A stretch of 8,134 bases of DNA. It comes from Halorhodospira sp. GTDB lineage: Bacteria > Pseudomonadota > Gammaproteobacteria > Nitrococcales > Halorhodospiraceae. The stretch spans positions 1 through 8,134 of the forward strand of contig SKYL01000230.1 of assembly GCA_007127935.1 (NCBI GenBank), given 5' to 3'. This document shows positions 1 to 6,798 of this stretch, piece after piece; within the stretch, counting starts at the first letter, position 1; each line of letters opens with the position of its first letter. The notes beneath the pieces were generated by a model. That model ran no database searches, was not told the origin of the DNA, and saw only the letters and a list, made by a program, of their open reading frames with translations. A program made the position numbers and the translations under genes.

Positions 1-323
1 AGGCGGGGGCGTTGCTGCGCACGTTTTTCCGTGCGCGGCGTCGATGATCGCCTTGAGAGACCGGCGGGAGAATCTCCTCTCCGGGGAATACGGTGCCTTC
101 TCGACGGCCCATCCGGATGTACCGGATAGCGCGTGACGGATGCTCCCCCCGTGACCATCCATCCCGCCTACCGTCCTTGGAGGAAGAGACCCCGGAGGGG
201 GTGGGCGTCTCACGCCGGTCTCTCAAAGCGACCCATGGATCTAGGCTACCCATCCGGTGCGGGGGGGGCTATCCGGGGAATCTTGTATTTGTTGTGGGTG
301 TTTTCCCGAAATGGCGTCCCGAG
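1..323. other. Gene-free left edge with structured sequence
   Basis: No reading frame here looks like a real protein. The small plus-strand frames have low-complexity Arg/Pro/Ser content, and some run on into the interspersed repeat. What the stretch does hold is secondary structure: a perfect 7-bp hairpin at 17-23/30-36 (GCGCACG, loop TTTTTC, CGTGCGC), the long nested inverted repeat described separately at 48-231, and a G-run at 260-267. No T-tract follows the 17-36 hairpin on either strand, so it is not a convincing intrinsic terminator. The stretch lies downstream of the minus-strand HD-GYP gene and continues off the window edge. Confidence 0.5.
48..231. ncRNA. Candidate structured RNA or long imperfect hairpin, about 184 nt
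   Basis: Positions 48-71 are complementary to 208-231 at 22 of 24 positions, including an uninterrupted 14 bp (53-66 with 213-226, TTGAGAGACCGGCG and its complement). Further helices nest inside in the right order: 79-86 with 190-197 (CTCCGGGG/CCCCGGAG, 8 bp), 90-94 with 170-174 (ACGGT/ACCGT, 5 bp), 104-107 with 149-152, and a hairpin 111-127 (ATCCGG, 5-nt loop, CCGGAT). This gives a rod with an asymmetric bubble about 40 nt from the ends (87-89 against 175-189). Length and rod shape resemble 6S RNA, but I do not see conserved 6S sequence. The strand is uncertain because wobble pairs favour different strands in different helices. A small transposon-like element with terminal inverted repeats is the alternative, but no target duplication is obvious in the flanks. 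Confidence 0.35.
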
Positions 324-426
324 TCCATTGCGAGCGAAGCCCCCGGTCATTGCGAGCGTAGCGAAGCAATCTCCGGTACTTGAACGTCAACCCATGGAAG
401 ATTGCTTCGCTTCGCTCGCAATGACG
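324..426. repeat. Interspersed repeat cluster: truncated unit, full unit, inverted full unit
   Basis: A truncated unit starts at 324 (CATTGCGAGCGAAGC then a C-run). It is followed 22 nt later by a full unit at 346-374 (GTCATTGCGAGCGTAGCGAA, continuing GCAATCTCC). A second full unit lies in the opposite orientation at 393-426 (CATGGA then the GATTGC...AATGACG core). Positions 346-372 and 399-425 are complementary at 26 of 27 positions with a 26-nt loop, so a transcript would fold into a very stable hairpin. The hairpin begins 24 nt past the stop codon of the HD-GYP gene. It may act as a transcript end or mRNA stabiliser, but no T-tract follows it. The family is the kind whose spurious translations read SLRAKRSN or HCERSEAIS. 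Confidence 0.85.
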
Positions 427-449
427 GGGAACTCCAGCGTCTCCTTAGG

Positions 450-1691
450 TCAGACCCGTGGTTCCGCCAGGTAGTGCTCCGGGCGGATGAACCAGTTCTC
501 GGGGTCTTCGTGGCGCACCACCTTCTGGTCTGTCTGGGCCGACAGGTCGACCGTGTAGGGGCGGTCCAGTTCACGCTCTCGTTTGAGGTCGTAGATGACG
601 CGGACCAACGGCTGGTGGGGGTGGGCCTCACGGGGCTCCACCACCACCGCTAGCCGGTCGCCGGTCAGGCGGACCAGGGAGCCCGGCGGGTAGACCCCGA
701 TGCAGCGGATAAAGAGCTGCGTCAGCTTGTTGTCGAAGGCCTTACCGGCGTTCTTCATGATCATCGCCAGCCCCTCGGTGGGCGGCCGCCCCTTGTGGTA
801 GGCGCGGATCGCGGTCAGCGCATCGTAGACGTCGATAATGCTGGAGATCTGGACCTCCAGGTCCAGGTTTTTTCTCGCCAGCCGGCATGGGTAGCCGGTG
901 CCGTCGACCCGCTCGTGGTGCTGCTCCGCGATCTTGACAATGATCGGATTGACCCCGTCAGTGTGGCGCAGCAGCTCGCCGCCCTTGACGGTATGGGTCT
1001 GAATCCTTTTGTACTCCTCGTCGGTGAGCTTGGCTGGCTTGGTGAGGATGTGGTCGGGGACGAAGACCTTGCCGATGTCGTGGAGCATCCCGGCGGTGCC
1101 CAGGAGGTGGACCTTTGCCTCGGGTAGCTGGAGGTGGCGGGCAAAGGCCATGAAGAGGACGCCGGTGTTGACGCTGTGTTGGTAGGTGTAGCCGTCGCGC
1201 GAGCGGATGCGCCCCAGGGCGAGCATGGCGTTGCGGTCGCTGGCGAGGGCGGCGGCCAGCTCGCTGCTGGCCTCTTCCACGTTCTTGACCTCGATGGCCT
1301 TGCCGGCCCGGGCGTCTTCCAAGAGGTTGCGAATGACCTGGCGGGCCTCGCGGGTGATCTCCCCCGGTGTGCCGGCCGCTTCCTCTTCGGCGGCCACGAG
1401 TTTCTCCTCGGCGACGGCGATGTGTTCGTCCTCCGCCGGGGCATCGGCAGGCGGCGGGGCGGCCCCGCCCTTGCCGGCGTCGATCCAGACCCGCGTCAGG
1501 CCGAGCTTGCGGATCTTCTCGATGGATTCCCGGTCGAGATCGAACCGGTTGTAGAGAAACGGGTGCTGGGTCCACGACACGCCGAGGTCGGCGAGGTGCA
1601 TGCCCGGCCGGAGTTCGGACACCGGCACCTCGACCACGGTGGATGTCTCATGCTTGTTCGACGATGATGTGGTCCCGTCCGTCACAGTCAC
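450..1691 (-). CDS. HD-GYP domain cyclic-di-GMP phosphodiesterase with N-terminal DUF3391
   Basis: The 413-residue soluble protein is predicted to hydrolyse the second messenger cyclic-di-GMP, lowering its level and so promoting motility or dispersal outputs. Residues about 20-72 match the DUF3391 module (VPVSELRPGMHLADLG start). An Ala/Glu-rich linker follows to about 110. The HD-GYP domain spans about 165-340 and carries the metal-ligand and signature residues: H172, H204-D205 (HDIGK), H233, H258-H259 in HHERVDGTGYP (the HHExxDGxGYP signature) and D287 (DVYDALT). All key residues are intact, so activity is likely. A C-terminal extension of about 75 residues shows no motif I recognise. The start is GTG at 1691, but GTG at 1685 has better spacing (9 nt rather than 3) from the AAGGGG ribosome binding site at 1695-1700. 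The gene is separated from the upstream regulator by 117 nt, so it may have its own promoter. The stop is TGA. Confidence 0.93.
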   Translation of the reverse strand: MTVTDGTTSSSNKHETSTVVEVPVSELRPGMHLADLGVSWTQHPFLYNRFDLDRESIEKIRKLGLTRVWIDAGKGGAAPPPADAPAEDEHIAVAEEKLVAAEEEAAGTPGEITREARQVIRNLLEDARAGKAIEVKNVEEASSELAAALASDRNAMLALGRIRSRDGYTYQHSVNTGVLFMAFARHLQLPEAKVHLLGTAGMLHDIGKVFVPDHILTKPAKLTDEEYKRIQTHTVKGGELLRHTDGVNPIIVKIAEQHHERVDGTGYPCRLARKNLDLEVQISSIIDVYDALTAIRAYHKGRPPTEGLAMIMKNAGKAFDNKLTQLFIRCIGVYPPGSLVRLTGDRLAVVVEPREAHPHQPLVRVIYDLKRERELDRPYTVDLSAQTDQKVVRHEDPENWFIRPEHYLAEPRV

Positions 1692-1694
1692 TGA

Positions 1695-1723
1695 CCCCTT
1701 TGAGTGACCTCACCCCAAAGGGG
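1695..1723 (-). promoter_or_regulatory. 5'-leader hairpin covering the ribosome binding site of the HD-GYP gene
   Basis: In the minus-strand transcript, CCCCTTTG (1723-1716) pairs perfectly over 8 bp with CAAAGGGG (1702-1695). The inner GTGA/TCAC (1713-1710 with 1707-1704) can partly extend the helix. The 3' arm contains the AAGGGG Shine-Dalgarno sequence that serves the start codon at 1691 or 1685, so the folded form should block ribosome entry. That layout is what is seen in RNA thermometers, riboswitch expression platforms and sites opened by protein or small-RNA binding. The pairing is directly visible; any regulatory role is inference. Confidence 0.5.
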
Positions 1724-1732
1724 GCCGATGAA

Positions 1733-1748
1733 AGGGATCATAATCCCT
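1733..1748 (-). terminator. Weak hairpin between the response regulator and HD-GYP genes
   Basis: A perfect 6-bp stem with a 4-nt loop (AGGGAT, TATG, ATCCCT on the minus strand) is followed by TTTC. It sits 61 nt beyond the stop of the NarL-type regulator and could be a weak intrinsic terminator for that operon. The stem is short, half of its pairs are A-T, and the T-run is only three bases. It could equally be an operator-like palindrome in the HD-GYP leader. Confidence 0.2.
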
Positions 1749-1808
1749 GGTGATCGCAAGGAGTATCGGGGTGATGCTGTAAAGGTTGTCAGGGATGTTC
1801 CCGGTGGA

Positions 1809-2435
1809 TCAGCATTCCGGTGGAGCGAGTCCCGCCGTCAGGGCGTAGCGTATCACGTCGGCCGACTTACGCACGCCGAGCTTCTGCATAATCCGGGCGC
1901 GGTGGGTCTCCACGGTCTTGACGCTGATGGAGAGGCGGGAGGCGATCTCCTTGCTGGTGAGGCCGGCGGCGATCAGTGAGACGACCTCCCGTTCCCGCCG
2001 GCTCAACTCCGTGCTGGATGGACGGGCGCCCCGGGTCTCGCCGGTGGTGAGCGAGACGCTGGTGAACCGCTCCCCGCGCAAGACGGCGCGTACCGCATAG
2101 AGGAGATCATCCATGGTGTCGTCCTTGAGCAGGTAGCCGCGGGCCCCGATTTCAAACGCCGCCTCCACCAGGCCGGGGTCGTTGTGCATGGTCAGAAAGA
2201 TGATCTCCGAGGCGCACCCCGCTTGGCGAATCCGCCTTCCGGCCTCGATGCCGTCGATATCCGGCAGTGACATATCCATGACGATCAGGTCGGGTTGGAG
2301 GTCCGTCGCCCGCTGTACCGCCTCGGCGCCGGTACGGGCCTCGGCGATCACGTTGAGGTCGGGGACCGAGCGCAACAGGCTCGCCACCCCTTGGCGGAGA
2401 ATGGTGTGGTCATCCACCAGCAGCACGGTGGTCAT
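1809..2435 (-). CDS. NarL/FixJ-family response regulator (REC plus LuxR-type HTH)
   Basis: The 208-residue cytoplasmic transcription factor should be activated by phosphotransfer from a histidine kinase. The receiver domain (about 3-118) has the acidic pair D8-D9 (VDDH), phospho-acceptor D54 (VMDMSLPDIDG), T82 and K104 (LLKDD). The LuxR-type helix-turn-helix (about 143-200) starts with LSRREREV and carries the recognition region SKEIASRLSISVKTVETHR. Length and layout are normal for the family. The start ATG at 2435 overlaps the TGA stop of the upstream kinase by 4 nt (ATGA). No strong ribosome binding site precedes it, so translation is probably coupled to the kinase, which is almost certainly its partner. 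The DNA target cannot be told from this window; the HD-GYP gene next downstream is a candidate. Confidence 0.94.
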   Translation of the reverse strand: MTTVLLVDDHTILRQGVASLLRSVPDLNVIAEARTGAEAVQRATDLQPDLIVMDMSLPDIDGIEAGRRIRQAGCASEIIFLTMHNDPGLVEAAFEIGARGYLLKDDTMDDLLYAVRAVLRGERFTSVSLTTGETRGARPSSTELSRREREVVSLIAAGLTSKEIASRLSISVKTVETHRARIMQKLGVRKSADVIRYALTAGLAPPEC

Positions 2436-3868
2436 GGCAGCGGGGTGACGACTTCGACGGCGGTCCCCCGGCCGGGGTGCCCCTGGATGGTGAACGTTCC
2501 GTGAATCATGCGCGCGCGCTCCTCCATGGTGGAAAGACCCATCCCCGATATCTCGCCGCGCACCGCTCGTGGATCGATGCCCCGGCCGTCGTCCTCGACA
2601 CGTAACACGATATGGCGGCCTTTGATCTGTAGCGAAAGCCGAAGTTGCCGGGCGCCGGAGTGGTTGACCGCATTATGCAGGGCCTCCTGGGCGATGCGAA
2701 AGAGATGGAGTTCGATCTCCCTCGGCGGGCGGTCGAAGTCGTCCACCGTGGCGGTGACGGGCAGGCCGCAGCGCTCCGCGAGGGTGTGGGTGTATCCCTT
2801 GAGGGTGGGCCCGAGGCCGGTGCTCTGCAGTGAGGCCGGCAGCAGTCCGGCGAGGATGCGCCGCAGGTCGTGGATGGTGGCGGAGACCCCGTCGATGACC
2901 GGTGAGAGGGGGGCGCCGTCCAGATCCAATTGGACCTGTTGTAGGTGCAGTTTGATCGCCAATAGATTCTGCCCCATGTCGTCGTGCAGTTCGCGGGCGA
3001 GCCGTCCCCGCTCCTCCTCCTGGGCCGTGAGGATCTGTTGGGCGAGCGCTTCCCGGGCGGCGAACAGCTCCGCGTTGTGGAGTGCCGCGGCGCCGATGGA
3101 GGCGAGGGTCTCGGCGCGGTGCAGGTCGGCGGCCTCGAAGCGGGACGGCGGTGGGGCGAGCAGCACCAGGTAGCCGATCCCGGTGCCGTGGGAGCGCAGG
3201 GTGACCACCATCAGCGCCCCGGCGTGGGGCGCTATCGCCGCCAGCCTGGGGTCTCGGTGAAGATCGTTGACGATTCCGTCCACCCCGTCCGCGGTCAGCA
3301 AAGCGAGTAAGCCGGCGGGCTCCAGTGCCGAAAAGAGCGCGGCTGCGTCCTCGCCATAGGTCGCCAGCCGCCGTGGCGGGGCATCGCCGTCGTCGTGGCG
3401 GTAGACGGCGCTCCAGCGGACCCGGGAGAGGCCCGAGAACTGCGCCAACAGGCAAGCGGCGACATCGTCGGCCCGCAACGAGGCGCCGAGTTCCAGGGTG
3501 GCGCGGTGGAGTTGGGCGATCTCCCGGTAGCCGTCCAGCGCCTCGGCGGTTACGGCGCGGCGGACCTGCTCGGTGGCGGTCAGCGCCTCGATCATCCGGG
3601 CCAATGTCTCCACCCAGGAGCGCGCCGCCGCCATCGTCTCCGTGGTCTCCGCGGGGGGTGCGATCCGCAGGTCGCCGACCGTGACGCCGTCCATCCGGAT
3701 CGGTGAGGTGGCCGCGACCGGTCCCGCGGCCGGCGGCCGCTCGCCGACGACCACCGCGCCATGGGTATCGGTCAACGCGATCCGCCAACCCTCGCCGAGG
3801 GCCGTCTCCATCCGCTGGAGGTGGTCGGCGAGTAGAAGGGTTCGTGCCGCACGCCGCAAGAGGTCCAT
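2432..3868 (-). CDS. Soluble sensor histidine kinase, GAF plus HisKA_3 plus HATPase (NarX/DegS type)
   Basis: The 478-residue kinase is predicted to autophosphorylate on histidine and pass phosphate to the NarL-type regulator encoded directly after it. Residues 1-100 form an N-terminal module I cannot assign firmly; the stretch MDGVTVGDLRI looks like the late strand of a GAF- or PocR-like fold. A GAF-like domain spans about 125-270. The HisKA_3 dimerisation helix follows, with EEERGRLARELHDDMGQ placing the phospho-acceptor at H295. The HATPase domain has an N-box (EALHNAVNHS, N399), G1 (DDGRGI, 426-431) and G2 (GMGLSTMEER, 442-451). There is no transmembrane segment or signal peptide, so the signal must be cytoplasmic. 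The ATG start lies 6 nt after the stop of the lone receiver gene; an AGGGAG ribosome binding site (3885-3880) lies 11 nt before it, within the end of that gene. Confidence 0.92.
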   Translation of the reverse strand: MDLLRRAARTLLLADHLQRMETALGEGWRIALTDTHGAVVVGERPPAAGPVAATSPIRMDGVTVGDLRIAPPAETTETMAAARSWVETLARMIEALTATEQVRRAVTAEALDGYREIAQLHRATLELGASLRADDVAACLLAQFSGLSRVRWSAVYRHDDGDAPPRRLATYGEDAAALFSALEPAGLLALLTADGVDGIVNDLHRDPRLAAIAPHAGALMVVTLRSHGTGIGYLVLLAPPPSRFEAADLHRAETLASIGAAALHNAELFAAREALAQQILTAQEEERGRLARELHDDMGQNLLAIKLHLQQVQLDLDGAPLSPVIDGVSATIHDLRRILAGLLPASLQSTGLGPTLKGYTHTLAERCGLPVTATVDDFDRPPREIELHLFRIAQEALHNAVNHSGARQLRLSLQIKGRHIVLRVEDDGRGIDPRAVRGEISGMGLSTMEERARMIHGTFTIQGHPGRGTAVEVVTPLP

Positions 3869-3874
3869 CGGCGG

Positions 3875-4255
3875 CTAGGCTCCCTTCCAGAGCGTACGCA
3901 CCAGCGCCAATACCTTGTCGGGATCGAAGGGCTTGGTGATGAAGTGGTCGGCCCCGGCGTCGAGCCCGTAGTGGCGGTCCACCCGCTCCCCCTTGGCGGT
4001 AAGCAGCACCACGGTGGTGGCGGCCAGTTCCGGATCGGCGCGGATCTCCCGGCAGACTTGGTAGCCGTCCATGGCCGGCATGATGACATCTAGGAAGACC
4101 AGGTCCGGCTTCCATGCGCGCATCAACGCCAGCCCGTCTGCGCCATCGGATGCCTCTTCCACCGCCAGCGGGCCCTCCTCTTCCAACTCTTCCAGAGTCT
4201 GGGCCAACAACGTCCGGTAGAGCACCTCATCGTCGACAATAGCGATCTTGAACAT
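3875..4255 (-). CDS. Stand-alone receiver-domain response regulator (CheY-like)
   Basis: The 126-residue protein is a single receiver domain with no output domain. It has the acidic residues D8-D9 (VDDE), phospho-acceptor D56 (FLDVIMPAMDG), T86 (LLTAKG) and K108 (ITKPF), so it should accept phosphate. It may be the acceptor of the HPt domain of the hybrid kinase encoded upstream, or modulate the HisKA_3 kinase encoded 6 nt downstream. I chose ATG 4255 (MFKIAIVDDE) because an AAGGA ribosome binding site (4270-4266) lies 10 nt before it and because the receiver fold begins there. An in-frame ATG at 4279 (MTEK) lies inside a degenerate repeat unit and lacks a good ribosome binding site; the frame open further upstream reads through repeat sequence. 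Confidence 0.9.
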   Translation of the reverse strand: MFKIAIVDDEVLYRTLLAQTLEELEEEGPLAVEEASDGADGLALMRAWKPDLVFLDVIMPAMDGYQVCREIRADPELAATTVVLLTAKGERVDRHYGLDAGADHFITKPFDPDKVLALVRTLWKGA

Positions 4256-4274
4256 GGGCAAATCGTCCTTTTCC

Positions 4275-4345
4275 GTCATCGCACGCACAGCGCAGCCGTC
4301 ATCGCACAGTGCAGCCGTCATTGCGAGCGCAGCGAAGCAATCTCC
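4275..4345. repeat. Interspersed repeat array: two degenerate truncated units plus one full unit
   Basis: GTCATCGC occurs at 4275 and 4298, and GTCATTGC at 4317, giving spacings of 23 and 19 nt. Only the last copy continues as a full unit (GTCATTGCGAGCGCAGCGAA, then GCAATCTCC, to 4345). The array fills nearly all of the 62-nt gap between the hybrid kinase and the receiver gene, and its full unit overlaps the 3' end of the kinase gene. The 'truncated, truncated, full' order matches the array at 8041-8112. Confidence 0.8.
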
Positions 4346-6798
4346 ACGCGCGAGCACTCCTTCAGCACCTTGTCGAGTTCCACCTCAAGCGCTTGTAACA
4401 GACAGGTGGGGACGGGGGCCGATGCCTCGGACAAGGTGGTTTCAAGGTTGGCTGCGGCAGCAGCCAAGGTGTGCGCACCGATGGTCTCCGCCAAGCCTTT
4501 CAGGGTGTGAGCGAGCCGATGGGCTTCCTGCCGTCGATCCGCCGCCAGGGCGGCGCGGATCTGTTCGACGGCGTCGCCGTAATGCGATCGGAAGCCCGCC
4601 AGTAGCCGGGCCAGCCGGCCCTGTTTGTTGCCGGTGTGCTTCAGGGCAACGGCGAGATCGATAGGATTCTCGGGTGGGGTGGCGGCCATCATCTCACCGT
4701 TGCCGACCACTGAGGAGGGGGTGACATCGATCCCCCGGCATCGGTGGAGTACCGTCCGGTACAGTGTGTCCGGATCAATGGGCTTGACGATGTGGTCGTC
4801 CATGCCGGCGGCGAGACACTTCTCTCGTTCGCTGTGCAGCGCGTGGGCGGTCATGGCGATGATCGGGAGCGTGGAGAAGCGGGGGTCGGCGCGGATGGTG
4901 CGCGCCGCGGTATACCCGTCCATGACCGGCATCTGGATGTCCATCAACACGACATCGTAGTCTCCATCCCGGACCCGCTCCACCGCTTCGCGGCCGTTGG
5001 CCGCCGTCTCGGCGGTCATGCCGACCTCCTGCAACAGGCCGAGGGCCACTTCCCGATTGAGTTCGTTGTCCTCCACCAGGAGGGCGTGCAGACCACGAAG
5101 CGCCGCCCACCGGTCGGTGGCCGTTCCACGGGGGCGCGGCCGGTGGGCGGCGGGCGGCTCGCCGTTGCCGTGCAGCGCGCGGACCACTGTGTCGTAGAGC
5201 GTCGACGGAGTGACCGGCTTGGTCAGTAGCGCGGAGATCTGCCCCGGGCCGACCTCGTCGCTCAGCGCCTCTCGCTCGTAGGCGGTCACCATCAGGATGG
5301 TGGGTGGGCGGTCGCCGCTTTCGGCGAGGATCTGCCGGGCGGCGGCGACACCGTCCATCCTCGGCATCCGCCAGTCCAACAACAGCAGCTCGAAGGGGCG
5401 CCCCGCCTCCCGCGCGCGGCGTGCCGCCAACACGGCCTCCCAGCCGTCGGCGGCTTCCTCCACCGCGATGCGCCAGCCACTCAGGATCTCGGTGAAGACC
5501 TCGCGGGCGGTGGCGTTGTCGTCCACCTCCAGGGCGCGGCGGCCCGTCAGGTCCACCGGTGGCGGAGGGTCCAGCCGGCCTTCGGTCTCCTCCAGATCGA
5601 ACCGGGCAGTGAAGGTGAAGGTGCTGCCGGCACCGGGGGCGCTCTCCACGTCGATCTCTCCGTCCATGCGTTCCACCAGGTCCTTGCTGATGGTCAGTCC
5701 CAGTCCGGTGCCGCCGAACTCCCGGGTGGTGGAGGCATCGGCCTGATGGAAGGGCTGGAAGATCCGTCCCCGTTGGTCCTCGGTCATGCCGATGCCGGTG
5801 TCGCGTACCGCGGCCCGCAGCGTCACCTGGTCGGTGCGTCTCTCCACCAGATCGATCCGGACCTCCACCTCGCCGCGAGGGGTGAATTTGACCGCGTTGG
5901 TGAGGAGGTTGGTCAGCACCTGCCCCAGCTGCAACGGGTCGCCGACGAGTAGCGGCGGGATGTCGTCGGCGGTGCGGAAGACGACCTCGAGCCCCTTCTC
6001 CTGGGCGCGGGGGGCGGCCACGTTGGCGACATGCTGCAAGACTTCGTCCAGCCGGAACGGTACCCGTTCCATCTCCAGCTTGTGCGCCTCGATCTTCGAA
6101 AGGTCGAGGATCTGGTTGACCAGGGAGAGCAGTTGCTCCGAGGCCGCCAGTACCTTGCCGGCATAGTCCCGCTGGTGGTCGTTGAGATCGGTGCATTGCA
6201 GCAGCCGGGTCATCCCCATAATGGCGTTCATCGGCGTGCGGATCTCGTGGCTCATATTGGCCAGAAACTCGCTCTTGGCGCGCGCCGCCTCCTCCGCCCG
6301 GACCTTGGCGGCCGCCAGTTCGCAGGTGCGCTCCTCGACCTTCTGCTCCAGCTCGGCGTTCAACTGCTCGTAGAGCCGGTTCAGGTGCTCCGCCCGTTCC
6401 TTCGCTTCCCGCAGTTCGCGCTCCGCCAGTTTGAGATCCTTGATGCTGCGGGCCACGCCGGCGATATAGCTGACGCCGCCGTCCTCCTCGGTCAATGGGA
6501 TCAACAGCGTCGACCAGTAGTCGTCACCGAGTCCTGGCTCCTCGTAACTGAGAGGGCGCCGTTCTCGAATACAGCGCTGGTAGCGCTCGTGGAGTTCGGC
6601 AAACATCTCCGGCGGCACGAGTTCGTCCACGGGGCGGCTCGGGTCCGTCCCGGGCGCGAGGGATCGTTGTTGAACCGGGTTGTAGTCGTGCAGGTAGTAG
6701 CGATCCCCCTCCACCCGGATTACGAACATGGAGTCCGGGGAGTGTTGCCACAGCAGGCGGAGGCTTTCCAAAGAGACGTGGCTATCGGGCAGGGGCAT
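4318..6798 (-). CDS. Soluble hybrid histidine kinase: PAS, HisKA, HATPase, REC, REC, HPt
   Basis: The 826-residue multidomain kinase is predicted to run a His-Asp-His phosphorelay. In order: a PAS-like sensor domain (about 12-120), a coiled coil (122-170), HisKA with H184 (NMSHEIRTPMN), HATPase with N-box (NLLTNAVKFT, N301), G1 (DTGIGM, 333-338), F-box (FQPFHQAD) and G2 (GGTGLGLTI). Receiver 1 (about 420-540) has D426-D427, D475 (LLDWRMP), T505 and K527. Receiver 2 (about 570-685) has D576-equivalent E576-D577, D620 (LMDIQMP), T650 and K672. The HPt domain (about 713-815) has H764 (AHTLKG). All phospho-sites are present. No membrane segment is seen, unlike BarA or ArcB. Glu424 sits in the first strand of receiver 1, where a hydrophobic residue is usual. 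The last eight residues (EIASLRSQ) and the TGA stop are encoded by an interspersed repeat. The ATG at 6798 has only a weak GTGAG ribosome binding site 5 nt upstream. Confidence 0.94.
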   Translation of the reverse strand: MPLPDSHVSLESLRLLWQHSPDSMFVIRVEGDRYYLHDYNPVQQRSLAPGTDPSRPVDELVPPEMFAELHERYQRCIRERRPLSYEEPGLGDDYWSTLLIPLTEEDGGVSYIAGVARSIKDLKLAERELREAKERAEHLNRLYEQLNAELEQKVEERTCELAAAKVRAEEAARAKSEFLANMSHEIRTPMNAIMGMTRLLQCTDLNDHQRDYAGKVLAASEQLLSLVNQILDLSKIEAHKLEMERVPFRLDEVLQHVANVAAPRAQEKGLEVVFRTADDIPPLLVGDPLQLGQVLTNLLTNAVKFTPRGEVEVRIDLVERRTDQVTLRAAVRDTGIGMTEDQRGRIFQPFHQADASTTREFGGTGLGLTISKDLVERMDGEIDVESAPGAGSTFTFTARFDLEETEGRLDPPPPVDLTGRRALEVDDNATAREVFTEILSGWRIAVEEAADGWEAVLAARRAREAGRPFELLLLDWRMPRMDGVAAARQILAESGDRPPTILMVTAYEREALSDEVGPGQISALLTKPVTPSTLYDTVVRALHGNGEPPAAHRPRPRGTATDRWAALRGLHALLVEDNELNREVALGLLQEVGMTAETAANGREAVERVRDGDYDVVLMDIQMPVMDGYTAARTIRADPRFSTLPIIAMTAHALHSEREKCLAAGMDDHIVKPIDPDTLYRTVLHRCRGIDVTPSSVVGNGEMMAATPPENPIDLAVALKHTGNKQGRLARLLAGFRSHYGDAVEQIRAALAADRRQEAHRLAHTLKGLAETIGAHTLAAAAANLETTLSEASAPVPTCLLQALEVELDKVLKECSRVEIASLRSQ

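Noticed and set aside
93..474. Small plus-strand frames at the left edge
   Set aside because: The translations are low-complexity and run into the interspersed repeat (HCERSEAIS-type peptide), which is a known annotation artefact.
2673..4115. Long minus-strand reading frame (480 residues) overlapping the HisKA_3 kinase and receiver genes
   Set aside because: It is out of frame with two well-supported domain proteins, is Arg/Pro/Gly-rich and has no recognisable domain. Long spurious frames are usual in GC-rich DNA.
4256..4357. N-terminal extension of the lone receiver up to 4357
   Set aside because: The extension would be translated from repeat units and overlap the kinase end. The receiver fold and a good ribosome binding site both point to ATG 4255.
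4775..6196. Minus-strand reading frame of 473 residues inside the hybrid kinase gene
   Set aside because: It is a shadow frame of the kinase, with biased Arg/Gly/Pro composition and no domain match.
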